A stretch of DNA of 64,000 bases. Source: Aulostomus chinensis. Lineage: Eukaryota; Chordata; Actinopteri; Syngnathiformes; Aulostomidae. This document shows, one piece after another, positions 38,121 through 44,239 of this stretch (position 1 is the stretch's first letter; every line of letters starts with the position of its first letter). The notes beneath the pieces are model-generated. The model saw nothing but the letters and a program-made list of their open reading frames with translations. It was not told the DNA's origin and searched no databases. Location of the stretch: contig JBBMOA010000005.1 in assembly GCA_037954235.1 (NCBI GenBank), forward strand, positions 1,939,501-2,003,500. The letters run 5' to 3'. The position numbers and the translations under genes were made by a program.

Positions 38121-38830
38121 TGTGGGAAAACATGGCATCATAAAATCTTGTGTGAGAACCTGCTTCCTCTCTTCTCCTCAGAAACACCCCACCTGGCCCA
38201 GGACATGGAGGACCGCACCGTGGTGATGGGTGACACGGTGGCCCTGCAGTGCAAGGCACTGGGCAGCCCCCCTCCCCGCATCACCTGGCTGCACAACGAT
38301 CATCCGCTGCGCCCCTCTGACAGACACCACTTCACCCCAGGGAACCAGCTGCTGGTCATCAGCGCAGCATCGCTGGAGGATGCAGGTCACTACACCTGCC
38401 TCATGTCCAACACCCTGGTCACAGTGCGCGCTCACAGCCAGCTGACGGTGAAGCCGCGCCGCAGCCTCTGCTCCCCGCCGCCTGAACCCAGCACCGTCAC
38501 CACAGTGATCATCATTATCTCCGTGGTTACGAGTATGGCGGCAACCTCACTGGTATGGGTGTGCATCATCTGCCAGACGAGGACAAAGAGTGAGGATTGC
38601 AGCGTCACCAACACAGGTGGGTTGGGATGAGCACCGGTGATTAGTCAGTGTTGATCGATCAGATGGCTCAGTTCCGACAGAGAACGTCCAGCACCCTCTG
38701 TCTTTCCTCTCCTCCAGATGAGACCGTGGTTCCTCCAGACCTTCCCAGCTCCGTCTCCTCTCAGGGTCCTGTGTCTGTGTGGCAGGACCTTTGTGTCCGC
38801 GTGGACACCGGTGGAGGACCCGCAGTGTGA
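4097..38830 (+). CDS. lrig3: Lrig3, complete gene (16 joined coding exons)
   Basis: Joined exons: 4097-4299, 10985-11056, 14881-14955, 22312-22449, 22836-22979, 24304-24447, 24911-25054, 26694-26837, 28097-28177, 32762-32833, 33144-33215, 33333-33496, 33842-34198, 34765-35046, 38182-38616, 38718-38830. They give 879 residues with GT/AG at every junction. Order: signal peptide (about 1-32), LRRNT, 15 LRRs (about 68-430), LRRCT, three Ig domains, transmembrane helix (about 803-827), 52-residue tail. LRIG proteins are single-pass membrane proteins that modulate receptor kinase and BMP-type signalling. LRIG3 rather than LRIG1/2 is indicated by HNDISGT, LFGNKIKSVAKKAFSGLE, SDSFLCDC and TNTDETVVPPD. 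The tail is far shorter than that of mammalian LRIG3 (about 1119 residues in total). LRR introns are all phase 2 and Ig introns phase 1. Confidence 0.93.
4300..5556. other. Intron 1, 5' part; nothing recognised
   Basis: Unique-looking sequence. An open frame of 162 codons (5036-5524, +) and a 136-codon frame on the minus strand (4388-4798) show no recognisable domain and no codon or splice support. I treat both as fortuitous. Confidence 0.5.
5557..6435 (-). pseudogene. LINE reverse transcriptase, N-terminal half
   Basis: A 292-codon frame contains LKQGKAPGPDNIHPEFV, KLPRTWRRAAVIALLKPNK, SYRPISLLCVPFKILERMI and KQAGFRRGRSTADQV, which are RT motifs 0 to 3. The frame degenerates after GVVLLVLLG, where a FLDLTAAYDTV-type motif is expected. 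No YADD motif follows. Confidence 0.8.
6625..7104 (-). pseudogene. LINE AP-endonuclease fragment
   Basis: The minus-strand frame contains VVNVYKPPPS, YAGDFNCQHTDWGYS and NTFTNPDLAFAVF, fitting the GDFN and NPDLAF motifs of APE endonucleases. A frame break separates it from the RT half at about 6436-6624, so the element is dead. Confidence 0.75.
7370..7553. repeat. (GT)n/(CA)n microsatellites
   Basis: A GT tract with a run of G (7374-7402) and a CA/CG tract (7526-7551) lie between the LINE and the hAT element. Confidence 0.85.
7981..8842 (+). CDS. hAT transposase (ZBED-like), exon 1
   Basis: The first exon of a 626-residue transposase (joined 7981-8842 and 9320-10338, no stops). It carries a BED-type zinc finger (C42, C45, H61/H62, H67; context ICKVCRRVV and LFHHLKNMH). 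The hAT catalytic motifs ATTDLWSS (D192) and CMTTDSGANMV (D259) and the CFGHRLHNAI motif are intact. It ends at ATTG/GTACGT; after that the frame runs into lower-quality sequence, supporting an intron. Confidence 0.8.
9320..10338 (+). CDS. hAT transposase (ZBED-like), exon 2
   Basis: After acceptor TTTCCCAG the frame restores ERSVQHDPRVARATGMCKKV, VGTFSYSWKKKKAL and PTRWGSRVKMMERVLEQEKA, then DALSGEEYVSVSYVKPVLHL. The C-terminal dimerisation domain is complete (LEWWRLQCSHFPRISRLAKK, ATSSPSERAFSTGG with E592). The 477-base intron is canonical GT-AG. The protein could be active or merely recently inserted. Confidence 0.8.
10985..11056 (+). CDS. lrig3: lrig3 exon 2: LRR 1
   Basis: A 72-base, phase 2 to 2 exon encodes one 24-residue LRR (LNLGRNKLANVNVEAFANLP, then NLREL). 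Acceptor TTTTCAG and donor GTAAGT are strong. Confidence 0.9.
11057..12915. other. Intron 2, 5' part; nothing recognised
   Basis: Mostly unique sequence with a short CA-rich stretch near 12185-12225. No coding, RNA or transposon signature was seen. Confidence 0.5.
13170..14087 (-). pseudogene. L1-like ORF2 fragment B (C-terminus)
   Basis: A 305-codon frame continues the LINE with LRLKYKLPQTHFFRFLQVRS, a CCHC-like CMKCRTEVGSFLHTVWTC segment, and YAARKTILLKWISNKSPTV near the end. It closes with LPRPKKEG before the 3' UTR. Confidence 0.82.
14044..14802 (-). pseudogene. L1-like ORF2 fragment A
   Basis: The frame begins NKINFNKSEAMPLG and continues VYLGIFVTP, LSMLGRISLIKMNILPRLLY and RPRLKLARLQLPSDKGGMAV, diagnostic of the thumb region of L1/Tx1-type RT. 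The YxDD core lies upstream and is missing. It overlaps fragment B in another frame near 14044-14087, so a frameshift is present. Confidence 0.82.
14881..14955 (+). CDS. lrig3: lrig3 exon 3: LRR 2
   Basis: A 75-base exon encodes an LRR beginning LWLNHNELTSIPDLG. The acceptor TCTCTTTCAG lies about 75 bases from the truncated end of an antisense L1-like LINE. The donor is GTGAGT. Confidence 0.9.
14956..16131. other. Intron 3, first 1.2 kb; nothing recognised
   Basis: Unique-looking sequence with no supported gene, RNA or mobile element. Confidence 0.5.
16381..16793 (+). pseudogene. hAT BED finger and N-terminal remnant
   Basis: A start in ATGGCGGAAGCG is followed by stop-broken frames. NGNTTNLWSHVTRHHPED is the second half of a BED finger. 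SLETAFGTK and ITLALAVLICKDLRPS are the linker and start of the transposase core. Several frameshifts and stops are present. Confidence 0.7.
16794..17268. repeat. 47-bp tandem repeat inside hAT, about 10 copies
   Basis: The unit CAACTGAGTCAAGTCACAAT + CTCAAAGATGTACAGAGAAG + TTAAAAA repeats about ten times. It starts and ends within the decayed transposase reading frame. The flanking frame gives KMYREVKN and, after the array, ALKSAERVAIAGDSWTSRA, so a transposase-coding segment was amplified. The period is not a multiple of three. Confidence 0.93.
17792..19560. other. Intron 3, middle part
   Basis: No gene or transposon was recognised. The one strong structure is the hairpin at 18538-18589, listed separately. 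Confidence 0.5.
18538..18589. repeat. Perfect long hairpin (16+7 bp stem)
   Basis: CCAGCCCCTGAATTTG (18538-18553) pairs perfectly with 18574-18589. Next to it TTTTCAA (18554-18560) pairs with TTGAAAA (18565-18571), leaving a 4-base loop AGAT and a 2-base bulge. It could be a small foldback or a transcribed stem-loop in the lrig3 intron. Confidence 0.8.
19991..20047. repeat. (GT)n microsatellite
   Basis: A GT tract of about 57 bases with a few C interruptions. Confidence 0.9.
20216..20243. repeat. (GA)n microsatellite
   Basis: An uninterrupted GA run of about 28 bases just downstream of the TATA-like sequence. Confidence 0.9.
21161..22311. other. Intron 3, 3' part; nothing recognised
   Basis: Unique-looking sequence up to the exon 4 acceptor. 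The short open frames have no recognisable content. Confidence 0.5.
22312..22449 (+). CDS. lrig3: lrig3 exon 4: two LRRs
   Basis: A 138-base exon (46 codons) holds two LRRs, with LHHNKINGID and LDLSNNDITELRGHSFPEG. Acceptor TATTTTCCAG and donor GTAAGT. It follows the longest intron (7.4 kb). Confidence 0.92.
22836..22979 (+). CDS. lrig3: lrig3 exon 5: two LRRs
   Basis: A 144-base exon encodes LFLSNNQITVLELGALDHLG and LTLSQNHITQIPVKAFQLP. Acceptor TTGTGTTCAG and donor GTGAGT. In-frame with exons 4 and 6. Confidence 0.92.
23040..23503. mobile_element. Harbinger-type MITE (464 bp)
   Basis: Terminal inverted repeats GGCCCCTTTCACACTG and (inverted) GACCCCTTTCAAACTG match at 14 of 16 positions. 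They are flanked by a 3-bp TTA duplication at 23037-23039 and 23504-23506, as expected for PIF/Harbinger. No transposase is encoded. It sits in lrig3 intron 5. Confidence 0.75.
23877..23936. repeat. (AC)n microsatellite
   Basis: A pure AC tract of about 60 bases. Confidence 0.95.
24029..24085. repeat. LINE/SINE 3'-tail-like fragment
   Basis: GAATTGAATTGAATGCCTTT followed by TATTGTCATTATACAAGTA and TAATGAGATT resembles a common dispersed fish retroposon tail. Family and ends are not certain. Confidence 0.35.
24304..24447 (+). CDS. lrig3: lrig3 exon 6: two LRRs
   Basis: A 144-base exon encodes LDLDRNHIRQVVGLTFQGLS and LKLQRNSISKMTDGAFWDL. GLTFQGL followed by DGAFW is a family hallmark. The donor is GTATGC, weaker than the others but with GT intact. 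Confidence 0.92.
24911..25054 (+). CDS. lrig3: lrig3 exon 7: two LRRs
   Basis: A 144-base exon encodes LYLDHNSLTEVNAGSLYGL and LFLSNNSIAHINSDGWKFCQ. The W-x-FCQKL motif is characteristic of LRIG proteins. Donor GTGAGT. Confidence 0.93.
25055..25893. other. Intron 7, 5' part
   Basis: No gene was recognised. An (ATT)n/(AAT)n self-complementary microsatellite lies at about 25540-25585. Confidence 0.5.
25894..26150 (+). mobile_element. tRNA-derived SINE
   Basis: The head looks like a tRNA gene, with box A-like TGGCTCAGGGGTAGAGTGG and box B GGTTCGATCCC. A SINE body follows (GTGTCCTTGAGCAAGATACT, GTGTGTGAACGGGTGAATG) and a tail with AAGCGCTTTATAAAACTGAG. This body and tail are common in fish V-SINE-like families. 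Confidence 0.75.
26694..26837 (+). CDS. lrig3: lrig3 exon 8: two LRRs
   Basis: A 144-base exon encodes LNLSYNNLTRLDEGSLAVLG and LRLGHNSISHITEGAFRGL. It has a long polypyrimidine tract before CCAG and donor GTGAGT. Confidence 0.93.
26838..28096. other. Intron 8; nothing recognised
   Basis: No supported feature. The open frames have no recognisable domains. Confidence 0.5.
28097..28177 (+). CDS. lrig3: lrig3 exon 9: LRR 12
   Basis: An 81-base exon encodes the longer 27-residue LRR LELDHNDISGTVEDTRGAFS. The inserted EDT segment at this repeat is conserved in LRIG proteins, and HNxISGTxEDT favours LRIG3. Confidence 0.93.
28178..29169. other. Intron 9, 5' part; nothing recognised
   Basis: Unique-looking sequence; the long minus-strand frames lack recognisable motifs. 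Confidence 0.45.
29182..29636 (+). pseudogene. LINE reverse transcriptase core fragment
   Basis: The frame contains LDLSAAFDTVDHSTLLDRLE, GVPQGSILGPLLFNIYML, HDYADDTQMYV (catalytic YADD) and LQLNKDKTEVIVIG. The frame ends at a stop at 29634-29636 where the RT should continue, so it is frameshifted. Confidence 0.85.
29713..29997 (+). pseudogene. LINE RT C-terminal fragment
   Basis: The frame contains LNSHIKTMTKSASYHLRNTS, DLEKLVHAFILSRLDYCNGV and LQLIQNTAAGVLTKTRK, continuing the RT after a frame break. A stop interrupts it where ASLHWLPV-type sequence is expected. Confidence 0.82.
30606..31489 (-). mobile_element. Solo LTR (884 bp) with 5-bp TSD, antisense
   Basis: Read on the minus strand, the block carries a poly(A) signal in CCAATAAAGCTTGTTCC and ends in CCGGTCCTGACA, typical of LTRs. 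Flanking 5-bp duplications GCACT at 30601-30605 and 31490-31494 define its ends. No internal retroelement genes accompany it. The other terminus reads CGTCACAG, one change from the expected TG start. It contains a (CA)n tract at about 30736-30782. Confidence 0.65.
31784..32439. mobile_element. hAT-like MITE (656 bp)
   Basis: It begins TAGGGCTGCAACTAAC and ends in the inverse TAGGGCTGCAACGATTAG. Flanking 8-mers AGGGGTAT and CTGGGTAT agree at 6 of 8 positions. These ends are widespread in fish hAT-derived MITEs. Its right end is about 320 bases upstream of lrig3 exon 10. Confidence 0.7.
32762..32833 (+). CDS. lrig3: lrig3 exon 10: LRR 13
   Basis: A 72-base exon encodes LTLFGNKIKSVAKKAFSGLE, then TLEHL. 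The acceptor is AACGGCAG with a pyrimidine-rich stretch a little upstream. The donor is GTGAGT. Confidence 0.92.
33144..33215 (+). CDS. lrig3: lrig3 exon 11: LRR 14-15 boundary repeat
   Basis: A 72-base exon encodes LDLGENAIHSIQPYAFSKM and NLKSL. The acceptor CCCAACAG has a weak polypyrimidine tract, but the frame and LRR consensus are unambiguous. Donor GTGAGT. Confidence 0.9.
33333..33496 (+). CDS. lrig3: lrig3 exon 12: LRRCT cap
   Basis: A 164-base exon changes intron phase from 2 to 1. It carries the C-terminal LRR cap: SDSFLCDCRLRWLPEWL, then NATCAHPNSLKGTSIF and SFVC, with the four expected cysteines. Donor G/GTGAGG. Confidence 0.93.
33497..33841. other. Intron 12; nothing recognised
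   Basis: A short intron without repeats. Confidence 0.6.
33842..34198 (+). CDS. lrig3: lrig3 exon 13: Ig-like domain 1
   Basis: A 357-base phase 1 exon encodes Ig1. Cysteines in VRLTCTAAS and RYQCIITN and the Trp in FSWRKD form the Ig core. The segment DPHHGTTSDAVGGGARG before VIEYTTILHLR is about a dozen residues longer than I recall for mammalian LRIG3. Confidence 0.93.
34199..34764. other. Intron 13; nothing recognised
   Basis: A 566-base intron with no repeat or gene signature. Confidence 0.55.
34765..35046 (+). CDS. lrig3: lrig3 exon 14: Ig-like domain 2
   Basis: A 282-base exon encodes Ig2, with ARLECSAEG, VAWQKDEGTDFPAARERRMH and YSCTAKNRAG. The FPAARERRMHVMP block is nearly invariant in LRIG proteins. 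Donor G/GTAAGG. Confidence 0.94.
35047..35958. other. Intron 14, 5' part
   Basis: It contains a (GT)n tract at about 35180-35250. The rest is unassigned. Confidence 0.55.
35959..35991. repeat. Perfect 14-bp inverted repeat at LINE junction
   Basis: AGAGTCTGTTAGCA and its exact complement are separated by TTTCG. The right arm ends at the point where LINE coding homology begins (TTCACTCTTTACATGCTCCC). Confidence 0.85.
35992..37587 (+). mobile_element. L2/Rex1-like LINE, 3' half
   Basis: A sense-oriented, 5'-truncated LINE with a long uninterrupted RT C-terminal frame, a 3' UTR with a TCCTC tract (36990-37041) and one 61-bp unit. Its 3' end GAAAATTGCC is followed by (TTGCC)n. It is a close sister of the copy at 1142-2962 and looks younger, as its frame is intact. 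Confidence 0.87.
35994..36857 (+). pseudogene. LINE RT C-terminal half, frame open
   Basis: The frame begins FTLYMLPLGDIIRKHS and includes HCYADDTQLYLSM (catalytic YADD), LNSDKTEVIIFG, ARNLGVIFDQDLSFSSHIKH, HAFITSRLDYCNSLLSG and LHWLPVGSRIDFKVLLLTYK. It has 280-odd open codons but lacks the RT N-terminal half and endonuclease because of 5' truncation. Confidence 0.87.
37665..38084 (-). pseudogene. BED-type zinc finger fragment
   Basis: A minus-strand 139-codon frame contains SSAVWEYFQLSPRPKGIVIC, GLCQTELAYHSSTTAMLEHL and QWRHP. The C-x2-C and H-x4-H spacing with the aromatic VWEYF start is a BED finger as in ZBED/hAT proteins. No catalytic hAT domain accompanies it. It is probably a hAT remnant in lrig3 intron 14. 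Confidence 0.6.
38090..38120. repeat. (AC)n microsatellite
   Basis: A short AC tract with one AAAC interruption, just upstream of exon 15. Confidence 0.85.
38182..38616 (+). CDS. lrig3: lrig3 exon 15: Ig domain 3 and transmembrane helix
   Basis: A 435-base exon encodes Ig3 (VALQCKALG, ITWLHND, YTCLMSNTL), a short stalk, a hydrophobic helix (TVIIIISVVTSMAATSLVWV) and the start of the cytoplasmic tail (CQTRTKSEDCSVTNT). VWVCII followed by QTRxKSE matches LRIG3 best. Donor G/GTGGGT. Confidence 0.92.
38718..38830 (+). CDS. lrig3: lrig3 exon 16: short cytoplasmic tail and stop
   Basis: The last coding exon reads DETVVPPDLPSSVSSQG, then a 20-residue stretch ending GGGPAV and TGA. The first part matches the LRIG3 DETVVPPDVPSYLSSQG block. 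The following residues still align loosely with the mammalian tail until the stop. The remaining about 240 residues of a mammalian tail are absent. No plausible internal donor was seen. Confidence 0.87.
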
Positions 38831-39640
38831 AGACGCAGCTTGTGTGGGTGGCGTCCCCTCTGAGCGCCTCCCTTTCGCTGTACATAGTTAAAAGCTTCCG
38901 TTGGGAGGGGACCGATTCAAAGTCTTGCTCCAGTTCAGTGTGACTTGCATTTGAAGCCTGCAAATGTAGGGGGTCTTGTTTGGGACGCACACACGCAGGG
39001 GAAAGACAGCTGCACAAGGAAAGAAGGTTCGGATTCACGGAGGGATGGAGCTTTTCCCTGTCTTCTTTTTCCTTTTTCAGCTTTCAGCAACATTCTGCTG
39101 CGGTGCCTCATTGCATGCTCAACTTGCACGAACATGTATGGAGACGTGTTCTTGAGAGCAAACAACATGTGATGCACTTGAAACAAGGCCTTCCAGAAAC
39201 CCTGCTCCCTGATCATGTATGAAGGAAGAGCTGGGACGTTCACTGTCTTTGTTCTGAGGGTATCGGGGGCCACCAGCTCAAGCACTTTGTCTCCGTTCAG
39301 AACAAGCAGATGGTGCACTGGATGCAGGAGGGTGTCCAGGCTCCTCCACTCGCTCCAATTCAAGTGACTGCTCTGATCTGTTTGGGAGAAACCGTTCTTC
39401 TCTGCACTTTGTTCGGAAGTTTGTCCAGGAAAGAGGCGCGTGTTCAAATGTGAGGACTGTTATTTGAGTGTGCTTTTCACTTCTGCAAGGAAATGGACGC
39501 TAAATGTTCATTGGTTCTGCAGAGAGAAGCCGAGGCTTGAAGCTGCAACAGCGTTGTTGAAGTCCCTTCAGCCTCAGGCCCTCGTGTGTGTTGTTGATGG
39601 TTTGGTTTGCACTGAAGCTGTAATAAAGCCACATTTTGTT
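38831..39640 (+). other. lrig3: lrig3 3' UTR
   Basis: About 0.8 kb of non-repetitive sequence runs from the stop to a polyadenylation signal AATAAA at 39622-39627. None of the three forward frames resembles the missing LRIG tail. The 3' end is inferred from the signal. Confidence 0.6.
39622..39627 (+). terminator. Polyadenylation signal of lrig3
   Basis: A canonical AATAAA lies about 790 bases after the lrig3 stop, followed within 30 bases by a T/GT-rich stretch (TTTTGTTAG). It is the first good signal downstream. Confidence 0.6.
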
Positions 39641-40540
39641 AGCAGTTCCAACGTCTTCCTGCGTGAATGAAACAGTGAAGGATGTTTTTGTGACGGACAG
39701 CTGAGCTAGCGCTTAGCATCATGGCTCACGTCCTGGTGGTTATGGAGACGCCATCAATTCAAATGGAGCGTACAATCATGAACGTAGAGACCTTGACCTT
39801 CAAAGCAGCGATGTGTCCTTAGCCTTGGACCTCAAACGCACACACATGCAGCTAACCCTCCAAGCAGGAATGTCTCCTGGCTCACTAAAGCTGCAAAGAC
39901 AGCAGGCATATTTTGTTTCAAATATTTGCTCGTGAGTCGGGCTGCTTCAGGGTCAGTGGCCGTCCAGAACGTGCAGTCCAGATACATGTTTGCTACCGGA
40001 TGGTTGACGTGCCCTCGACCACGGCCTCCACCAATCACACATCGGCCATTGTTTTCCAACAGCCTGGCGACAAGCAGCATGACAAACCTGTGAGGCCACA
40101 CCCCCACCCCCCCGGCCGCACACACCACCGCCAGATTTCACTGAAACCAGAGTTGACGCAGAGGCACCAGAGAGCCTACTTCATGTCATCGTTGTAAAAA
40201 TCTCAAGTTGCAGGTTCTTTCAGCTCTGACGAATGAATCCACTGAACCAGGGTGTGACTTGTTCCAGGGGATGACTGTGTGATTTTATTTTGAAAATATC
40301 TATAGCCACACAGCAGATGGAAAACACATCATGTGAAACCCAGACAAGAAGTTTCCAGAACCCAACAGTCCCACAGGGTTCCCGAACTGACAACCCCTCA
40401 ACACTCAGCCGCAAATGTTCGAAGTTCATAATCGGGACAGTTCGTCAGGCAGACACCTCATCGACCTGCGCGGCGTGATGACGGCCTCATTGACCTGGCG
40501 GCATTAGGAAAATGACACACACACAATGACATCATCATCA
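39641..40540. other. Intergenic, nothing recognised
   Basis: About 0.9 kb after the lrig3 poly(A) signal with no supported gene. Confidence 0.5.
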
Positions 40541-42384
40541 TCACTTGACAGTGACAGCATGAACACATGAATGATCCTTCTACCTCTCATGTGAAGCTGC
40601 ACTTGACAGTGACAGCATGACCACATGAATGGATCCTGCTACCTCTCACATGTGAAGCTGCACTTGACAGTGACAACATGAACACATGAATGATCCTGCT
40701 ACCTCTCATGTGAAGCTGCACTTGACAGTGACAGCATGACCACATGAATGATCCTGCTACCTCTCACATGTGAAGCTGCACTTGACAGTGACAGCATGAA
40801 CACATGAATGATCCTGCTACCTCTCATGTGAAGCTGCACTTGACAGTGACAGCATGACCACATGAATGGATCCTGCTACCTCTCACATGTGAAGCTGCAC
40901 TTGACAGTGACAACATGAACACATGAATGATCCTGCTCCCTCTCATGTGAAGCTGCACTTGACAGTGACAGCATGAACACATGAATGATCCTGCTACCTC
41001 TCTCATGTTCAGCTGCACTTGACAGTGACAGCGTGAACACATGAATGATCCTGCTACCTCTCTCGTGTGAAACTGCACTTGACAGTGACAGCATGAACAC
41101 ATGAATGATCCTGCTACCTCTCATGTGAAGCTGCACTTGACAGTGACAGCATGAACACATGAATGGATCCTGCTACCTCTCACATGTGAAGCTGCACTTG
41201 ACAGTGACAGCATGAACACATGAATGATCCTGCTACCTCTCATGTGAAGCTGCACTTGACAGTGACAGCATGAACACATGAATGATCCTGCTACCTCTCA
41301 TGTGAAGCTGCACTTGACAGTGACAGCATGAACACATGAATGATCCTGCTACCTCTCTCATGTTCAGCTGCACTTGACAGTGACAGCGTGAACACATGAA
41401 TGATCCTGCTACCTCTCTCGTGTGAAACTGCACTTGACAGTGACAGCATGAACACATGAATGATCCTGCTACCTCTCATGTGAAGCTGCACTTGACAGTG
41501 ACAGCATGAACACATGAATGATCCTGCTACCTCTCATGTGAAGCTGCACTTGACAGTGACAGCATGAACACATGAATGATCCTGCTACCTCTCATGTGAA
41601 GCTGCACTTGACAGTGACAGCATGAACACATGAATTATCCTGCTACCTCTCATGTGAAGCTGCACTTGACAGTGACAGCATGAACACATGAATGATCCTG
41701 CTGCCTCTCATGTGAAGCTGCACTTGACAGTGACAGCATGAACACATGAATGATCCTGCTGCCTCTCATGTGAAGCTGCACTTGACAGTGACAGCATGAA
41801 CACATGAATGATCCTGCTACCTCTCATGTGAAGCTGCACTTGACAGTGACAGCATGAACACATGAATGATCCTGCTACATCTCATGTGAAGCTGCACTTG
41901 ACAGTGACAGCATGAACACATGAATGATCCTGCTACCTCTCATGTGAAGCTGCACTTGACAGTGACAGCATGAACACATGAATTATCCTGCTACCTCATG
42001 TGAAGCTGCACTTGACAGTGACAGCATGAACACATGAATGATCCTGCTGCCTCTCATGTGAAGCTGCACTTGACAGTGACAGCATGAACACATGAATGAT
42101 CCTGCTGCCTCTCATGTGAAGCTGCACTTGACAGTGACAGCATGAACACATGAATGATCCTGCTACCTCTCATGTGAAGCTGCACTTGACAGTGACAGCA
42201 TGAACACATGAATGATCCTGCTACATCTCATGTGAAGCTGCACTTGACAGTGACAGCATGAACACATGAATGATCCTGCTACCTCTCATGTGAAGCTGCA
42301 CTTAACAGTGACAGCATGAACACATGAATGATCCTGCTACCTCTCTATTGTGAAGCTGCACTTGACAGTGACAGCATGAACACC
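40541..42384. repeat. 58-bp minisatellite, about 32 copies
   Basis: The unit TGAAGCTGCACTTGACAGTG + ACAGCATGAACACATGAATG + ATCCTGCTACCTCTCATG repeats with a mostly 58-base period; some units have 1-2 extra bases (CTCTCACATG). Rare variants recur about six units apart, showing higher-order duplication. Cys/His-rich frames on the minus strand are artefacts. Confidence 0.95.
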
Positions 42385-43346
42385 AAAACTCCCAGTGTGT
42401 CATCAACATTTCCTGTATAATAGATATGATAGAAGCTGTTGAATTCCTGTATCAGAACAAGGAGAAAGGAGCCCCAATGAAAGAGTGATGGTTCTTTATT
42501 CTGATTCTGTTCTTCACTCCTACAACCGGAGAGTGAAAGTGTGGGCTGGCTGGGAGCAACTGCCTGCTTCAGAGTGGGAGGAGCCTCAGGACTTTCCAGT
42601 GAGAGCTGCAAACTTCCACCAGCGCCCAGTGCCAGCAGGTCTTCATGATGGAGCTGACAAGAACACAACAGCACCAGAGCACTGGAGAGGAGCACCAGAG
42701 CACTTCTTTGCTTCCTGGCCACTCTCATATCTGTCTGTCCCATCTGGAGCTGGGGGAGGAGCTTCACATGTTTGTTTGTTTTTTTCAAAAGGGAATGACA
42801 TGACTTCCTCTGTGTGTTCGTGTATGAACTACTAAAAATGTTCATCCCAGTTTGAAGTTAGAATTCAATAGAAAGTAGAAAAGTAGAAAAACCTTCCCTC
42901 TTCAATCCTGTCCCTCAGTGTTGTAAACGGTTTCTAACAAACTCTCCTGTTCAACAGTTCAAGTGTTTCTGATGAAGCTGAATGTTCTCTACTTTCCTCA
43001 GTTGGGTTCCTTTCATGTCCTCCTGAGATCAAAGACAGAATTCTAGGTACAAATAAAGACACTATCAAAGCCCTGATGACATCATCCTCAATTCTGACTT
43101 GGATCTGGAGGCTCTTGCTTTCTTGCTTCAAATAAAATCCGTTGTTCCAGAGAAAAATTTGCACACACACGCACACACATACGCACACACACACACACTC
43201 CCAGTCACTAACCCATATTGTCATCACTTAAACCTCCACTGGAGTATTGAAGAGAGTCCACATGTTGGTCAACCAGAGGAGCTCCAACTGGTGAAGGTCA
43301 TCCAACCATGATGAAGTTCAACCTCCATCATCTGCTGCTCATTAGC
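42385..43346. other. Intergenic, nothing recognised
   Basis: It contains a (CA)n tract at about 43160-43199 and otherwise unassigned sequence. Confidence 0.5.
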
Positions 43347-43418
43347 AGGGACTTAGCTCCAATGGTAGAGTGCTAGCTTAGCATGTGAGAGGTAGAGGGA
43401 TGGATGCCCTCCTTCTCA
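43347..43418 (+). tRNA. tRNA-Ala(AGC)-like sequence, probably a pseudogene
   Basis: The 72 bases align with tRNA-Ala: TTAGCTCCAATGGTAGAG (D arm, box A), anticodon region CTTAGCATG with AGC, and GAGGGATGGATGCCCTC (T arm). The T stem is fully paired, but the box B loop reads ATGGATG, and the acceptor and anticodon stems have mismatches. A tRNA-derived retroposon head is the alternative. Confidence 0.5.
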
Positions 43419-44200
43419 GAATACTTCAGCTTGTTCTGTTGATCAGAGGAGCTGCTGGGTGATGAATGCTGATGTTTGTCCACTGCTGTGATAAAGTGTC
43501 CCCTGTTACTGAGATGAGGATGAACACCTGCTCAGGTCAAAGCTGCAATCAAACCAGGGACTCTGAACCTCCCACACAGTGAAGGAGTTTGTCCTGCAGG
43601 TCGATGGACGCTTTGGAATTCCTTCAACATTGATGACTTTCCTGTCTCCTGCTGAGTCAGCATCCAGAACCTGGTCAAGAGGAGGCTGAGAGATCAGGAG
43701 GTGATGTGACGGCTGGTTGGACAACTCAGCAGCCAGAGCTTCCAGTCTGAGACCCCAGCTCCACACCATGGAGAGCCTCCTGGACGATGTCCTCAAGCCT
43801 CAAACTTCTTCCTGTGTCAAACCACTTTGCGCTGCTCAAAGAGCAAACTGACCCAGTGGCTACAGGCAGGGTGCTGCTCTTTTTTCCAAAGAAAAATTCC
43901 AGACTTTTTCCAAACTTCGATATTTTTTCTCCAAGACCTTAACTTGAAGTATTTTATACTTGTGTGCTTACTTTGTTGGTGAAGATTGTTCCTGGAGACT
44001 TCCGGTGAGCGTGTTACGTCATTTCCTGCCTGTAATCCTGTCGCTGTGTTGTTCACTCTCTCAATGCTCCCTCAGGTGTACTGCTAACTTCATCGCTTTA
44101 AGCACCACTGTATACGACGTTTTGGTGTAATACAGAGGTTTCTGTCACTTCAGTCTTGAGCAGGACTTTGCTCTGAAATTCCTCGTTCTATTTGTTCTAT
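43419..44200. other. Intergenic; last part may be LINE 5' UTR
   Basis: No gene was recognised to about 44000. From there the sequence leads without a break into the LINE ORF1-like region and may be its 5' UTR. Confidence 0.4.
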
Positions 44201-44239
44201 TTGCCACAGGTCCACTAGCTCACCTTAGCATACTAGCTA

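Noticed and set aside
40824..41515. Cys/His-rich repeat proteins (MCSCCHCQVQ type)
   Set aside because: Translation artefact of the 58-bp minisatellite. The frame changes between units because 58 is not a multiple of three.
42345..42845. A 166-codon minus-strand frame
   Set aside because: Partly in minisatellite and otherwise without domain motifs.
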